This document shows positions 19,323-29,000 of a stretch of 64,000 bases of DNA, in pieces; the first letter of the stretch is position 1; the number at the start of each line of letters is the position of its first letter. The position numbers and the translations under genes are program-made. The notes beneath the pieces were generated by a model. The model had not been told where the DNA came from and made no database searches. It worked only from the letters and a program-made list of their open reading frames with translations. The stretch covers positions 6,200,501-6,264,500 of the forward strand of contig CP066886.1 of the NCBI GenBank assembly GCA_016745315.1, given 5' to 3'. Origin of the DNA: Arthrospira sp. PCC 9108. Its GTDB lineage: Bacteria > Cyanobacteriota > Cyanobacteriia > Cyanobacteriales > Microcoleaceae.

Positions 19323-20507
19323 TTAGCGATCTACTGACCCCATAATAATATCTACACTTCCCAAAATCGCCACAATATCAGCCACTTTTTCACCTTTAAC
19401 TAAATCGGGAAAAATTTGCAAATTATTAAAGTCTGCTGCCCGAATTTTGAACCGCCAGGGGAAAACATTATCATCACCGATAATATAAATGCCCAATTCC
19501 CCTTTACCGCTTTCGACGCGCACATAATGTTCTCCAGAAGGAATCTTAAAAGTCGGAGCAATTTTTTTCCCAATAAACTGGTAATCAAAATTATTCCACT
19601 CAGACTTAGGCCCTCCCATCATCCGTTGTGCCTCTAAGTTCTCGTAGGGGCCCCCAGGAAGACCATCTAAGGCTTGGCGAAGAATTTTAACAGATTCCCG
19701 CATTTCCCGAATTCGCACTACATAACGGGCGAGACAGTCTCCGTCAGTTTCCCAGTGAACATCCCAATCCAAATCATCGTAACATTCATAATGATCGACC
19801 TTACGAAGATCCCAATTAACCCCAGAAGCGCGCAACATAGGGCCAGAGAGTCCCCAGTTAATGGCTTGTTCACGGGTAATAACTCCCAAACCCTCGATAC
19901 GGCGGCGGAAAATCGGGTTATTGGTGATTAGTTTTTCATACTCATCAACTTTGGGGAGAAAATAATCGCAGAAATCATGGCATTTATCAACCCAACCATA
20001 GGGAAGGTCGGCGGCGACTCCACCAATGCGGAAGTAGTTGTTATTAACCATGCGATAGCCAGTAGCAGCTTCCCAAAGGTCATAAATCATTTCCCTTTCT
20101 CGGAAGATGTAGAAGAAGGGAGTTTGCGCGCCTAAATCTGCTAAAAATGGTCCTAACCACAGTAAATGATTGGCGATCCGGTTTAACTCTAACATGATTA
20201 CCCGGATGTACTGGGCACGTTTGGGAACCTCAATATTAGCCAGCATTTCTGGGGCGTTGACTGTTACGGCTTCATTGAACATCCCCGCCGCATAATCCCA
20301 ACGGCTAACATAGGGAACATACATGATATTGGTGCGGTTTTCGGCGATTTTTTCCATGCCCCGATGTAGGTAGCCGATGACGGGCTCACAGTCTACTACA
20401 TCCTCGCCATCGAGGGTGACAATTAGCCTCAACACTCCGTGCATGGAGGGGTGATGGGGTCCCATGTTGATGACCATGGGTTCGGTGCGAGTTTCGATTC
20501 TGCTCAT
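19323..20507 (-). CDS. ndhH: NAD(P)H-quinone oxidoreductase subunit H
   Basis: 394 residues, full family length. Motifs of the 49-kDa/NuoD subunit are complete: [16 protein letters not shown] near the start, [36 protein letters not shown], and the C-terminal [19 protein letters not shown], which closes all cyanobacterial and plastid NdhH proteins. It forms part of the quinone site of the thylakoid NDH-1 complex, which serves cyclic electron flow, respiration and CO2 uptake. It stands alone and is divergent from rsmH, with about 107 bases between starts. Confidence 0.98.
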   Translation of the reverse strand: MSRIETRTEPMVINMGPHHPSMHGVLRLIVTLDGEDVVDCEPVIGYLHRGMEKIAENRTNIMYVPYVSRWDYAAGMFNEAVTVNAPEMLANIEVPKRAQYIRVIMLELNRIANHLLWLGPFLADLGAQTPFFYIFREREMIYDLWEAATGYRMVNNNYFRIGGVAADLPYGWVDKCHDFCDYFLPKVDEYEKLITNNPIFRRRIEGLGVITREQAINWGLSGPMLRASGVNWDLRKVDHYECYDDLDWDVHWETDGDCLARYVVRIREMRESVKILRQALDGLPGGPYENLEAQRMMGGPKSEWNNFDYQFIGKKIAPTFKIPSGEHYVRVESGKGELGIYIIGDDNVFPWRFKIRAADFNNLQIFPDLVKGEKVADIVAILGSVDIIMGSVDR

Positions 20508-20614
20508 ATCGTTATTGATGGCGCTAGAGTTTATGATGGTCTTATAGTCTCGTCAAATCTGCGTAACTTGCCGATTAATTTGAGTTTCCTTTAACTGATT
20601 ATAGGGATTTTGGG

Positions 20615-21553
20615 GTGTCTGAGAAAGGTAGAGATTTGGATAATTTAGAATTGGCTGGGAAATTTGTCCATATTCCGGTTTTGGGGCGGGAATTAATCGA
20701 GGGGTTAGCAGTCCAGGAGGGTGGTCACTATCTCGATGCTACGGTTGGCGGCGGGGGACATACAAAGATGATTTTTCAAGGGGCCCCTAATGTGCGGGTG
20801 ACGGCGATTGACCGTGATTTAGAAGCGATCGCCGCCGCCAAGTCAATGTTAATGGATACTATGGGTAATTGTGGCGATCGCCTGCAATTTTGGCACGGAA
20901 ACTTTAGCCAATATCCATCGAGTCCCTCACAATTTGACGGCATCATAGCTGATTTAGGGGTGAACTCCCATCAACTAGATACCCCAGGACGAGGATTTAG
21001 TTTCCGTCATTGTGGACCATTGGATATGCGAATGAACCCACAAGACCCCCTCAGCGCCGCCGAAATCATTAACACCTGGGACGAAAAACAATTGGCTGAT
21101 ATCTTTTATACCTACGGCGAAGAAAGACTATCTCGGCGCATAGCAAGGCAGATTGTCGAAAAACGACCCTTTCAAACCACAGAACAACTCGCGGGGGCGA
21201 TCGCCAATTGCGTCCCCTCCAAGTACCGTTACGGGCGAATACACCCAGCTACCCGAGTTTTCCAAGCCCTACGCATAGCCGTAAACGGAGAACTAAGCGC
21301 CCTAGAAACCTTCCTAGAAACAGCCCCCACCTGGCTTAAACCCGGAGGACGTATCGGCATCATCAGTTTCCACAGCCTAGAAGATCGGCCAGTCAAACAC
21401 GGATTTCGCCATCATCCCCTACTCAAAGTCTTAACCAAAAAACCCATAACTCCCCAGCCAGATGAAATTAGCCAAAATCCTCGCGCCCGTTCCGCTAAAC
21501 TTAGATTGGCACAAAGAAATACAAATGAGACTTTAAACCCCGTTTTTCGGTAA
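20615..21553 (+). CDS. rsmH: 16S rRNA (cytosine(1402)-N(4))-methyltransferase RsmH
   Basis: 312 residues starting at GTG 20615. Family motifs are present: [13 protein letters not shown], the SAM-binding [25 protein letters not shown], the [14 protein letters not shown] segment, [15 protein letters not shown] and the C-terminal [13 protein letters not shown]. It methylates N4 of C1402 in the decoding centre of 16S rRNA. No mraZ or division genes adjoin it, in line with the scattered gene order of cyanobacteria. The response regulator gene starts about 40 bases later. Confidence 0.96.
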   Translation: MSEKGRDLDNLELAGKFVHIPVLGRELIEGLAVQEGGHYLDATVGGGGHTKMIFQGAPNVRVTAIDRDLEAIAAAKSMLMDTMGNCGDRLQFWHGNFSQYPSSPSQFDGIIADLGVNSHQLDTPGRGFSFRHCGPLDMRMNPQDPLSAAEIINTWDEKQLADIFYTYGEERLSRRIARQIVEKRPFQTTEQLAGAIANCVPSKYRYGRIHPATRVFQALRIAVNGELSALETFLETAPTWLKPGGRIGIISFHSLEDRPVKHGFRHHPLLKVLTKKPITPQPDEISQNPRARSAKLRLAQRNTNETLNPVFR

Positions 21554-21594
21554 GATGTTTAAGATGCCTGATTGATCTAGGAGAAACGTAGAGC

Positions 21595-23277
21595 ATGAGT
21601 CGGGGAGAAGGTCGCAAACTGAAACTAATGGTCGTCGATGACGAACCCGATAACCTAGACCTGCTGTTCAGGACGTTTCGCCGTGATTTCAAAGTCCACA
21701 AAGCCGATAGCGCCCTAACAGCCCTCGAGATTCTTGATCAAGAGGGAGAAATGGCTATTATCATTTCCGATCAGCGGATGCCTGAAATGAATGGGACAGA
21801 GTTTCTCGGTAAAACCGTTGAACGCTTTCCCGACACTATCCGTATTCTGCTGACCGGATACACTGATGTAGAAGATTTGGTCGAAGCTATCAACTCCGGT
21901 CAAGTCTTCAAATATATCACCAAACCTTGGAATCCAGAGGAACTGCGAACCGTTGTTCAGCAAGCCTCCGAAACCTATAAATTTTTTAAACAGCGCACTA
22001 ACGCCCTGCGTCGGTCTTTGAAACGAGAGCGGCTATACAATGATGTGGTAATTGCCTTGCGCGAGTCTCTCGACTATGCAAGTATGCTGCAAACCATTGC
22101 AGATACCGTAGGTGAAACCTTTGAAGCCTTGGCTTGTAAGGTTAAACCCATCGAATCGGGCTCTTTGTCAGAACAGGAGTTCTCTTATCAGAGTGAATCT
22201 CACCCGGAACCCGACAATATCATAGCCTTGATGCAAGCGGCTGTAGAAACCCGTGAAACCCAGACCCACAGCGGTCAGGGAGATGATACCATCAGCCACA
22301 TTGTAGTTCCCCTTACCTATCAACACGACCTGTTAGCCGTTTTAGCCGTTTACCGCCATGGCGCAGACCAACCCTGGTCGGAAGAGGATATTCAACTGTT
22401 AGAAGTAGTTTCCGAACAAGCATCTCTCGCCCTGTCTCAAGCTAGACTATATCAACGTACCCTAGAACTCGCCGAGCAAATGCAGAGTGAGTTAAAGGTT
22501 GCTCGTCAAATTCAGATGAATTTACTCCGCCAAAGTTGGCCGGAATTTGACAATCTGAAGCTACAAGCCTGCTGCTATCCAGCTAGAGAAGTTGGGGGTG
22601 ATTTCTTTGAGGTCTATATCCACTCTATGGGGGATATTTGGGTGGCTTTGGGGGATGTTTCCGGGAAGGGAGTTCCCGCAGCTTTGTTTATGGCTAGTGC
22701 CATTTCTGTCTTGCGTCGAGAACTCTCTCAAGATACTTCCCCAGAACCAGAACAGGTAATGCACAATCTTAATAGCATCTTATCTGATGATCTGATTGGC
22801 AATAACCACTTTATTACCATGGTTTTGGCTCGCTACACACCAGCAACAGGAGAAATATCCTATGCTAATGCTGGACATATCTACCCCCTGATTTGGGATC
22901 ATCGCACCCTCCAACAACAAAACCTTAATGGTGATGGCCATGTCACAGTTGAGCCGATTTTTCTGAAAGAACGGGGTATTCCTTTAGGGATTCTCCCAAT
23001 CTGGCGCGGAAAAGTAGGTAGTCGTGTCTTGTCCCCTGGAGATGTATTTTTACTAACCAGTGATGGAATTACAGAGGCTACTGTGCTACAACAAGGCAAT
23101 GATGGTAATTCCGCCCGTGCCATGCTGCAACAGGAGGGGTTATGGCAACTCCTAAAACAACAAACTAGCCTATTAAATTTAGAGGCTTTACTGGCTTCCA
23201 TCCGTGAACAAAATCCGGTTCAGGAGGACGATCAAACCATACTCTCTCTGGAGGTTGTGTCAACAGATGATCACTGA
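21595..23277 (+). CDS. Response regulator with GAF and SpoIIE-type PP2C phosphatase domains
   Basis: 560 residues in three parts. The receiver domain spans 10-130, with VVDDEPDN, the phospho-acceptor Asp59 in IISDQRMPEMNG, and the conserved Lys of YITKPWN. A GAF-like domain covers about 145-290 (ILLEVVSEQASLALSQARLY at its end). A PPM/SpoIIE phosphatase covers about 300-555 (AREVGGDFFEVY, GDVSGKGVPAALFMA, LLTSDGITEA and DDQTILSLEV, holding the metal-binding Asp residues). Such proteins dephosphorylate anti-anti-sigma (STAS) partners when the receiver is activated. The next gene, overlapping by 11 bases, encodes the matching RsbW-like kinase, so the pair is a partner-switching module. No STAS protein is encoded nearby. 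Confidence 0.92.
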   Translation: MSRGEGRKLKLMVVDDEPDNLDLLFRTFRRDFKVHKADSALTALEILDQEGEMAIIISDQRMPEMNGTEFLGKTVERFPDTIRILLTGYTDVEDLVEAINSGQVFKYITKPWNPEELRTVVQQASETYKFFKQRTNALRRSLKRERLYNDVVIALRESLDYASMLQTIADTVGETFEALACKVKPIESGSLSEQEFSYQSESHPEPDNIIALMQAAVETRETQTHSGQGDDTISHIVVPLTYQHDLLAVLAVYRHGADQPWSEEDIQLLEVVSEQASLALSQARLYQRTLELAEQMQSELKVARQIQMNLLRQSWPEFDNLKLQACCYPAREVGGDFFEVYIHSMGDIWVALGDVSGKGVPAALFMASAISVLRRELSQDTSPEPEQVMHNLNSILSDDLIGNNHFITMVLARYTPATGEISYANAGHIYPLIWDHRTLQQQNLNGDGHVTVEPIFLKERGIPLGILPIWRGKVGSRVLSPGDVFLLTSDGITEATVLQQGNDGNSARAMLQQEGLWQLLKQQTSLLNLEALLASIREQNPVQEDDQTILSLEVVSTDDH

Positions 23278-23698
23278 ATTACAGGTGCCGAGCGATATTC
23301 GGTTTTTAGAAGTTGTTGAACACTGGCTATTAAGCAGTTTGGAAGTCCAGTTAGGGGACTCGGTGGATTGGCCCCGTCAGTCGAATCGGTTTCGCCTAGT
23401 CCTAGCTGAAGCCTATTCTAATGTGATTCGCCATGCTCACCGCGATCAGCCTGATCTTCCGGTGATTATTCGCCTACAACTTGATCAAGGTGACATTCGC
23501 TTGGAAATTTGGGATCAGGGTAAGGGATATGAAATGAGTGATTATGAACCACCATTACCTGAAGATAAGCCAGTACATGGTTATGGGTGGTTGATTATGA
23601 AGCGCCTCATGGATCGGGTTGATTATAAACTTGAGACTGATGGCCGTAATTGTTTGGAGTTACAGGCTAGTTTGGGTTCTAAGGAGTCCTCGTCTTGA
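23267..23698 (+). CDS. Anti-sigma regulatory factor-like Ser/Thr kinase (RsbW/HATPase_c)
   Basis: 143 residues from ATG 23267, which overlaps the end of the phosphatase gene by 11 bases and has a GAGG about 12 bases upstream. The frame extends to 23204, but that part lies inside the preceding gene. GHKL ATP-binding motifs: N-box LAEAYSNVIRHAHRD, G1 IWDQGKGYE, and G2 VHGYGWLIMKRLMDRVDY. It lacks a histidine kinase dimerisation domain, as expected for the RsbW type. The translational overlap with the SpoIIE-type phosphatase supports a joint regulatory module. Confidence 0.9.
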   Translation: MITELQVPSDIRFLEVVEHWLLSSLEVQLGDSVDWPRQSNRFRLVLAEAYSNVIRHAHRDQPDLPVIIRLQLDQGDIRLEIWDQGKGYEMSDYEPPLPEDKPVHGYGWLIMKRLMDRVDYKLETDGRNCLELQASLGSKESSS

Positions 23699-23776
23699 CA
23701 CTCTAATCCCACCACCCCCCATAGGGTGGCATTAGCCCCATGATTAACCACTTTCCATTGTTGACTTTTCTCTCTG

Positions 23777-24706
<930 letters not shown>

Positions 24707-24850
24707 CATACTCACGCCCGCTGAAGCCACGGTGATTCTTGACGCTTCACTGACTGAGGCTACCGAAGTAGCCAAGAAAGTAGCTGGCTTCTGCGTTGGC
24801 GAAGCCTTCCTAAGCAAAGCAGTACCTCTCAATTGAAACGGGAGCATGAT
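24707..24850. repeat. Hairpin-rich segment, possible remnant end of an IS200/IS605-type TnpB element
   Basis: This stretch begins at the queG stop. It contains perfect short hairpins: GGCTAC at 24758-24763 with GTAGCC at 24768-24773, and GGCTTC at 24786-24791 with GAAGCC at 24801-24806. Read on the minus strand, its queG-proximal end (CACCGTGGCTTCAGCGGGCG then TGAGTATGTC) resembles the conserved structured right end of IS200/IS605 TnpB elements, where the guide RNA scaffold lies. No minus-strand tnpB is attached. It may equally be part of the left end of the neighbouring IS607 remnant. Confidence 0.35.
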
Positions 24851-24920
24851 TTAATCTCAAATTAGGTTAATATTTTAGGGCAATACGGTATAAGAAGCGA
24901 GAATAGTTGAGGATAAACCT

Positions 24921-25529
24921 ATTGCCAGATATGTCAAACCCAAGGAAGCGGTCTAAATCCTTGGAGTCCATGAAAGAACACTCCCCAGATGGGACTCCAA
25001 TGGCTCAATCGAGACCATCAGAACCCCGGCTGGGCAACGACGATACAACGTTGAGTCATATTCTGCTGCCAAATCAGGCAGTGACAAACGCAAAGTCGTT
25101 ATCTATGCCAGAGTTAGTAGCCGCGCCCAGCAGTCCGACCTCAACCGACAGGTGGCCGCACTGTCCAACCTCTACCCCGAAGCAGAAGTCGTCTCCGAAA
25201 TCGGAGGCGGGCTCAACTTCAAGGGAAAGAAAATGCTGGCCTTACTGGGATAAGTCTTGTCAGGAGATGTCCGCATGGTTGTCGTTGCCCACCCAGACCG
25301 ATTGGCCAGATGGGGATTTGACTTGTTTCGATGGCTCTGTGAGCAAAACAGGTGCTCACTCATGGTTCTCAACGAGACAAGTCTCAGTCGAGAACCAGAA
25401 ATGGTTGAGGACATCCTCGCCATCCTCCACTGCTTCAGTTCCCGATTATACGGACGGAGTAAATACAAAACTCAGGTCAAAGAAGATCCGGATTTACCCC
25501 AGCCCAGAGCTAAATCAAGTCTGGCGTAA
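24921..25529 (+). pseudogene. tnpA: IS607 serine recombinase TnpA, broken by two in-frame stops
   Basis: In the frame of codon 24921 the translation gives a MerR-like DNA-binding start (ARYVKPKEAV, stop, ILGVHERTLPRWDSNGSI, TPAGQRRYNVESY). A serine-resolvase core follows (KVVIYARVSSRAQQSDLNRQ, with the catalytic Ser), then MLALLG, a stop, VLSGDVRMVVVAHPDRLARW, LMVLNE and a CFSSRLYG end. The stops are TAA at 24954-24956 and TAA at 25251-25253. Both sit where homologues would be expected to carry a coding residue, most likely Glu or Gln (KEAV-x-ILGV, LG-x-VLSGD). The frame is otherwise well conserved, so inactivation looks recent. Confidence 0.85.
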
Positions 25530-26598
25530 ATGGCTGGCTGCTTGTCGGTATTGCTACAACCAAGCAATTGCATTATCCCGGAGTGGTAAACGACTAAGCA
25601 AGTTAAAGTTACGCTGCGGAAGTGATGCAGAGCGACTTGCCTGCATGGGTCAAAGAAACACCCGGCCATATTCGGCAGAATGCTATCTTTGATGCCTATC
25701 TCGCCTTTTCAGTCAGTCCTGGCGCAAGGCCACCGAGCTGTCGGGATAGTTCTCAAGGGATTAAGTTCAATAATACTAATTTCTCTTCAGGGAGTTGGTA
25801 TCCAAGACTCACGAAAGGATTAACTTTCATGGTTTCCGAAGCTATCCCTAAAACTTGCGGGCAAGGGACTCAGTTGGTGTTTACCAAAGGTCGATGGTTG
25901 GCGATTTTCCCTGAACCAGTTGCCGTTAACCCAACTGAAGCGAATGGCGTAATTGCATTAGACCCAGGTGTCCGAACTTTTATGACCGGGTTTGATGGCT
26001 CTCGGTTTCTGGAATTGGGCTCCGGGGATATTGGACGCATTACTAGGCTATGTCAACATTTGGATGATTTGATGAGCCGAATCGCCAAGGAACCCTGTCG
26101 TTCAAGAAGGCGACGGATGAGGCAAGCGGCTCAACGAATGAGAACCAAAATCCGCAATCTAGTTGATGAAGCCCACAAACAAATTGCTCACTACTTGACT
26201 AATGACTACAGCATAATTTTTCTGCCCACCTTCGAGACTTCCAACATGGTTGCCAAAGCCAAGCGGAAAATCAAATCCAAGACTGCCCGCGCCATGCTGA
26301 CATGGGCGCATTATCGATTCAAACTAACCCTGAGACATCAAGGGGAAATAACTGGAACCACAGTTGTAGATGTGACCGAAGAATACACCAGCAAAACCTG
26401 TACTCACTGTGGTCATGTCCATTCCCAGCTAGGTGGCTCAAAAGTGTTCCGATGTCCTGAGTGTGGGTTCAACCCAGGGACTGGAACGGTGCTTTTGGAA
26501 TCTTTCTAAAAGCTTTGCGGGATACCGCCTCTGTTACCTTAACGGGTAATAGTGCTATCGTAGCATTGTCAGGCAATAGCCGGATAAATGTCGCGTAA
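25459..26598 (+). pseudogene. tnpB: TnpB RNA-guided nuclease homologue, broken by two frameshifts
   Basis: Three frame segments join into one TnpB. The first (to about 25615) has RIYPSPELNQVWRKWLAACR. The second (25622-26475) has LPAWVKETPGHIRQNAIFDA, the RuvC-I motif ALDPGVRTFMTGFD, the RuvC-II region IIFLPTFETSNM and the zinc finger CTHCG...CPECG. The third (26476-26598) has RDWNGAFGIFLKALRDTASV. The third catalytic Asp (DRD-type motif) therefore lies just beyond a frameshift at about 26473-26476 and is lost from the main frame, which would be nuclease-dead. The start is uncertain, because the first segment overlaps the tnpA end. Confidence 0.85.
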
Positions 26599-26683
26599 AT
26601 GTATCAGTAATCCCAAAGCTAACCCTACAATAGCGGGGGGCTTGTCTGCGGGTAGCTAAATTTGAGGCGATCAAGCTGTTGGG

Positions 26684-27796
26684 TTAGTGGTCAGTGCCAA
26701 TAATGTGTAAATCAACCTGGGGTAGACCTCGCATTAACCTTTGAACAATAGATCCTTTAATCAGTAGTTGCCAGCGAGATCGTCGAGTTTCCCCCAAAAC
26801 AATTTGAGTGATGTGTTGTTCGACGGCAGTATCAAGAATCGCTGTCACCACATCATCTGACTCCACCCGCAAAAACTCCCCCTCAAACTCCTGACACATC
26901 CGTTTGCAGGTTTCAATGTGGAGTGCCTCAGATTTAGAAAGAAATTGATGAGGATGAGCTACAAACAGCACAGACAAACGGCCATTCATTTGGTTAGCAA
27001 TGCGTGCCCCTCGTCTCAATAACCGAATCGAACTGGGATAGGTTGAAACACAGACCAGAACCCGTTCTTGGATATTGCAATAGCTCTGAGAATGGCTCTG
27101 TCGGCCATTGTCTTCAATATTGTCAGCCACGAACCGCAGCGCCAATTCTCTGAGAGCGACAAGATTGCGACGTTGGAAGAAGTTGTGCAGAGCCCGATCA
27201 ATCTTGGCAGAGGCATAGATTTTACCCTCTTGAAGGCGCTCTTGGAGAGTTTCAGGGGTAACGTCTACGACGATGACTTCATCAGCTTCATCAAGTAGGC
27301 GATCGGGTACCCGCTCGCGGACGACCACCCCAGAAATTTTGTGTACCAGGTCATTAAGGCTCTCTAGGTGCTGGATATTGATAGTGGAATAGACATCAAT
27401 ACCCGCTTCCAAAATCCAAAACACATCTTGGTAACGCTTCTGTCGTTCAGAACCGGGGATATTGGTATGAGCCAATTCATCAACCAGGACTAGCTGAGGA
27501 CAGCGGGCGAGTACAGCAGAGGTATCCAATTCCGTGAGAGTGCGAAAGAGCCAGTTGATCTGCTTGAGGGGAACCTGCTCTAAGCCAACTGCCTTCTCAG
27601 CGGTATCTGCTCGTCCGTGGGTTTCCAGTATTCCAATGACGACATCAAACCCTTCCTGCTTTAGCTGTTGGGCTTCCTCTAACATTCGATAGGTTTTACC
27701 GACTCCCGGTGCCATGCCGATAAAGACTTTGTGCTTACCAAGGGCGATGCTTTGGGGAGGATTGGGTGGGGTGATACATAGGGAGGTTTGGAACAT
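26684..27796 (-). CDS. kdpD: KdpD-like protein, short cyanobacterial form (KdpD N-terminal and USP domains)
   Basis: 370 residues. The N-terminal KdpD domain has VFIGMAPGVGKTYRMLEEAQ (Walker A), VLVDELAHTNIPGSERQKRY (Walker B region), YSTINIQHLESLND and DLTPETL-like VDVTPETLQERLQ. It is followed by a universal-stress-protein domain from about 245 (VLVCVSTYPSSIRLLRRGARIA). The histidine-kinase half found in E. coli KdpD is absent, which is normal for cyanobacterial KdpD rather than a truncation. It senses conditions for the high-affinity K+ pump KdpFABC. It follows the broken kdpC by about 20 bases and is the last gene of what was a kdp operon. Confidence 0.88.
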   Translation of the reverse strand: MFQTSLCITPPNPPQSIALGKHKVFIGMAPGVGKTYRMLEEAQQLKQEGFDVVIGILETHGRADTAEKAVGLEQVPLKQINWLFRTLTELDTSAVLARCPQLVLVDELAHTNIPGSERQKRYQDVFWILEAGIDVYSTINIQHLESLNDLVHKISGVVVRERVPDRLLDEADEVIVVDVTPETLQERLQEGKIYASAKIDRALHNFFQRRNLVALRELALRFVADNIEDNGRQSHSQSYCNIQERVLVCVSTYPSSIRLLRRGARIANQMNGRLSVLFVAHPHQFLSKSEALHIETCKRMCQEFEGEFLRVESDDVVTAILDTAVEQHITQIVLGETRRSRWQLLIKGSIVQRLMRGLPQVDLHIIGTDH

Positions 27797-27817
27797 TAGA
27801 AGATTTGAATTTAAAGG

Positions 27818-28384
27818 TTATCCAAGGCTAAGTTCTCTCTTGAGAACATTGATACCAGGCTCCCCAAAAATACCAAGGAAGCGGTCTTCAGTATTTTGAG
27901 TAATCAGCGATCGCACTTGGTCAGTAGACAGGCCACGCGCAAGGGCGACCCGTTCAACTTGAGCGAACCGCAGCAGGGGGGCTAATGTGAGGGTCAAGAC
28001 CGGAACCGGAGGAATAAAGTAAGTCAGCGGTGGGTTCAATCCCGGCGCTACGAAGACGCTGGGCTTCGTTCTGAATGCGTGCCAACAGTTCCGGGTTGTC
28101 TGGAGCCAGATTACTACCTCCCGATACTCCGGTGGGGTTAGCCTCCGCGTCAGAACTATAATTGACATCACTAGGACGGCTCCAGAAATAATCGTCAGTG
28201 GTAAAGGTTTGACCAATGAGTGCGGAACCAATGACCTCAAGAGTGAGAGTTAGTGAGAAGACTGCCGTTAGCCTGGTAGGGGAAAAAGCCCTGACCAATG
28301 AGGAAAATCAGCAGGGGATAGAGGAAAGCGGTGAGGAAGCGCGAGGGTAGCGAGACTGCGAATACTGATGATCAGGTCTTTCAT
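27818..28384 (-). pseudogene. kdpC: KdpC (K+-transporting ATPase subunit C), frameshifted
   Basis: From ATG 28384 the translation starts MKDLIISIRSLATLAL. The KdpC pattern then continues in other frames: FLYPLLIFLIGQGFFPYQAN, then IGSALIGQTFTTDDYFWSRP with SSGSGLDPHIS, and last FAQVERVALARGLSTDQVRS and FLGIFGEPGINVLKREL. At least three frame changes are needed to join these, so no functional product is expected. KdpC stabilises the KdpFABC pump, and its loss should inactivate it. The order kdpF-kdpC-kdpD on the minus strand shows the remains of a kdpAB(F)CD operon whose 5' part is gone. Confidence 0.9.
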
Positions 28385-28467
28385 GGTGAATTTCTGAGAG
28401 GTTTAGAGTTTGAAAAAGTTGACAGTTTGAGTTGGGATGTAAACGTTTATAGGGATTAACGTTGTAC

Positions 28468-28527
28468 TTAGAACTTCTCGGGCTGAACAATCACGATCGC
28501 TAAATAGATAGCCAGGCCCACAACGAA
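28468..28527 (-). pseudogene. kdpF: 3' stub of a kdpF-type gene at the island edge
   Basis: Minus-strand codons 28527-28468 read FVVGLAIYLAIVIVQPEKF and a stop. The hydrophobic helix ending in QPEKF matches the C-terminal end of KdpF-like subunits of cyanobacteria. A stop codon lies immediately upstream in the same frame and no start is left, so only the last third of the gene survives. Its position between the break and kdpC fits the expected operon order. The loss of the front half places the left edge of the foreign island at roughly 28,520-28,540. Confidence 0.6.
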
Positions 28528-29000
28528 TCAAGTGCATTAGGCATTATCTGTTAATTTATTGTTGTAAGTCATAAGTCATTTTAGTTCTCCATTACAGTTT
28601 TGTTAGGGCTAAACACTCACTTTCACTAAGAGCGCGAGGGTAGTAGCGGAAATCTTTACATATACCAGTTTCAACAACACCATTAGCTCTTCTTAATATA
28701 AGAATTTCAGAAATAGGTTGATAAGATGTTACTGTATTAGGTGCATCAACCACTTTATCACCGTTAATAAATAACTTTTGCCGACCTTGCTCTAAAACAG
28801 ATAATATCTTAAATGATGGTGCGTCCAATCTAGTTATTAAGGGTGATGAATAAGTCAACACACCACCAGACACAGTTCTAGTGTCTATACCGAAACCTGC
28901 ACTGTCGTCGCCGTGAAGTATCAAGTTGGTATTATCTGAATTAGTACCTAAAATAGCACCAACTCCTGTCAACTTGTTTGGTGTATATTCTATATAAAAA

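Larger units (their letters stand above)
24850..26640 (+). mobile_element. Decayed IS607-family insertion element (tnpA + tnpB)
   Basis: Two overlapping genes in the order serine recombinase (tnpA) then tnpB define the IS607 group. Both are broken (see separate entries). IS607 elements lack terminal inverted repeats, so the ends are only approximate. The left limit is taken after the hairpin segment that follows queG, and the right limit shortly after the tnpB stop at 26598. The element separates queG from the kdp remnant. No second copy is in the window. Confidence 0.75.

Noticed and set aside
24907-25692. Plus-strand frame of 261 codons across the IS607 region
   Set aside because: Only its last part (from about 25459) is the tnpB start. 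The earlier part is an off-frame reading of the tnpA remnant, which makes sense in another frame.
26684-27796. KdpD as a truncated pseudogene
   Set aside because: The lack of a histidine-kinase half is normal for cyanobacterial KdpD, and the frame is intact.
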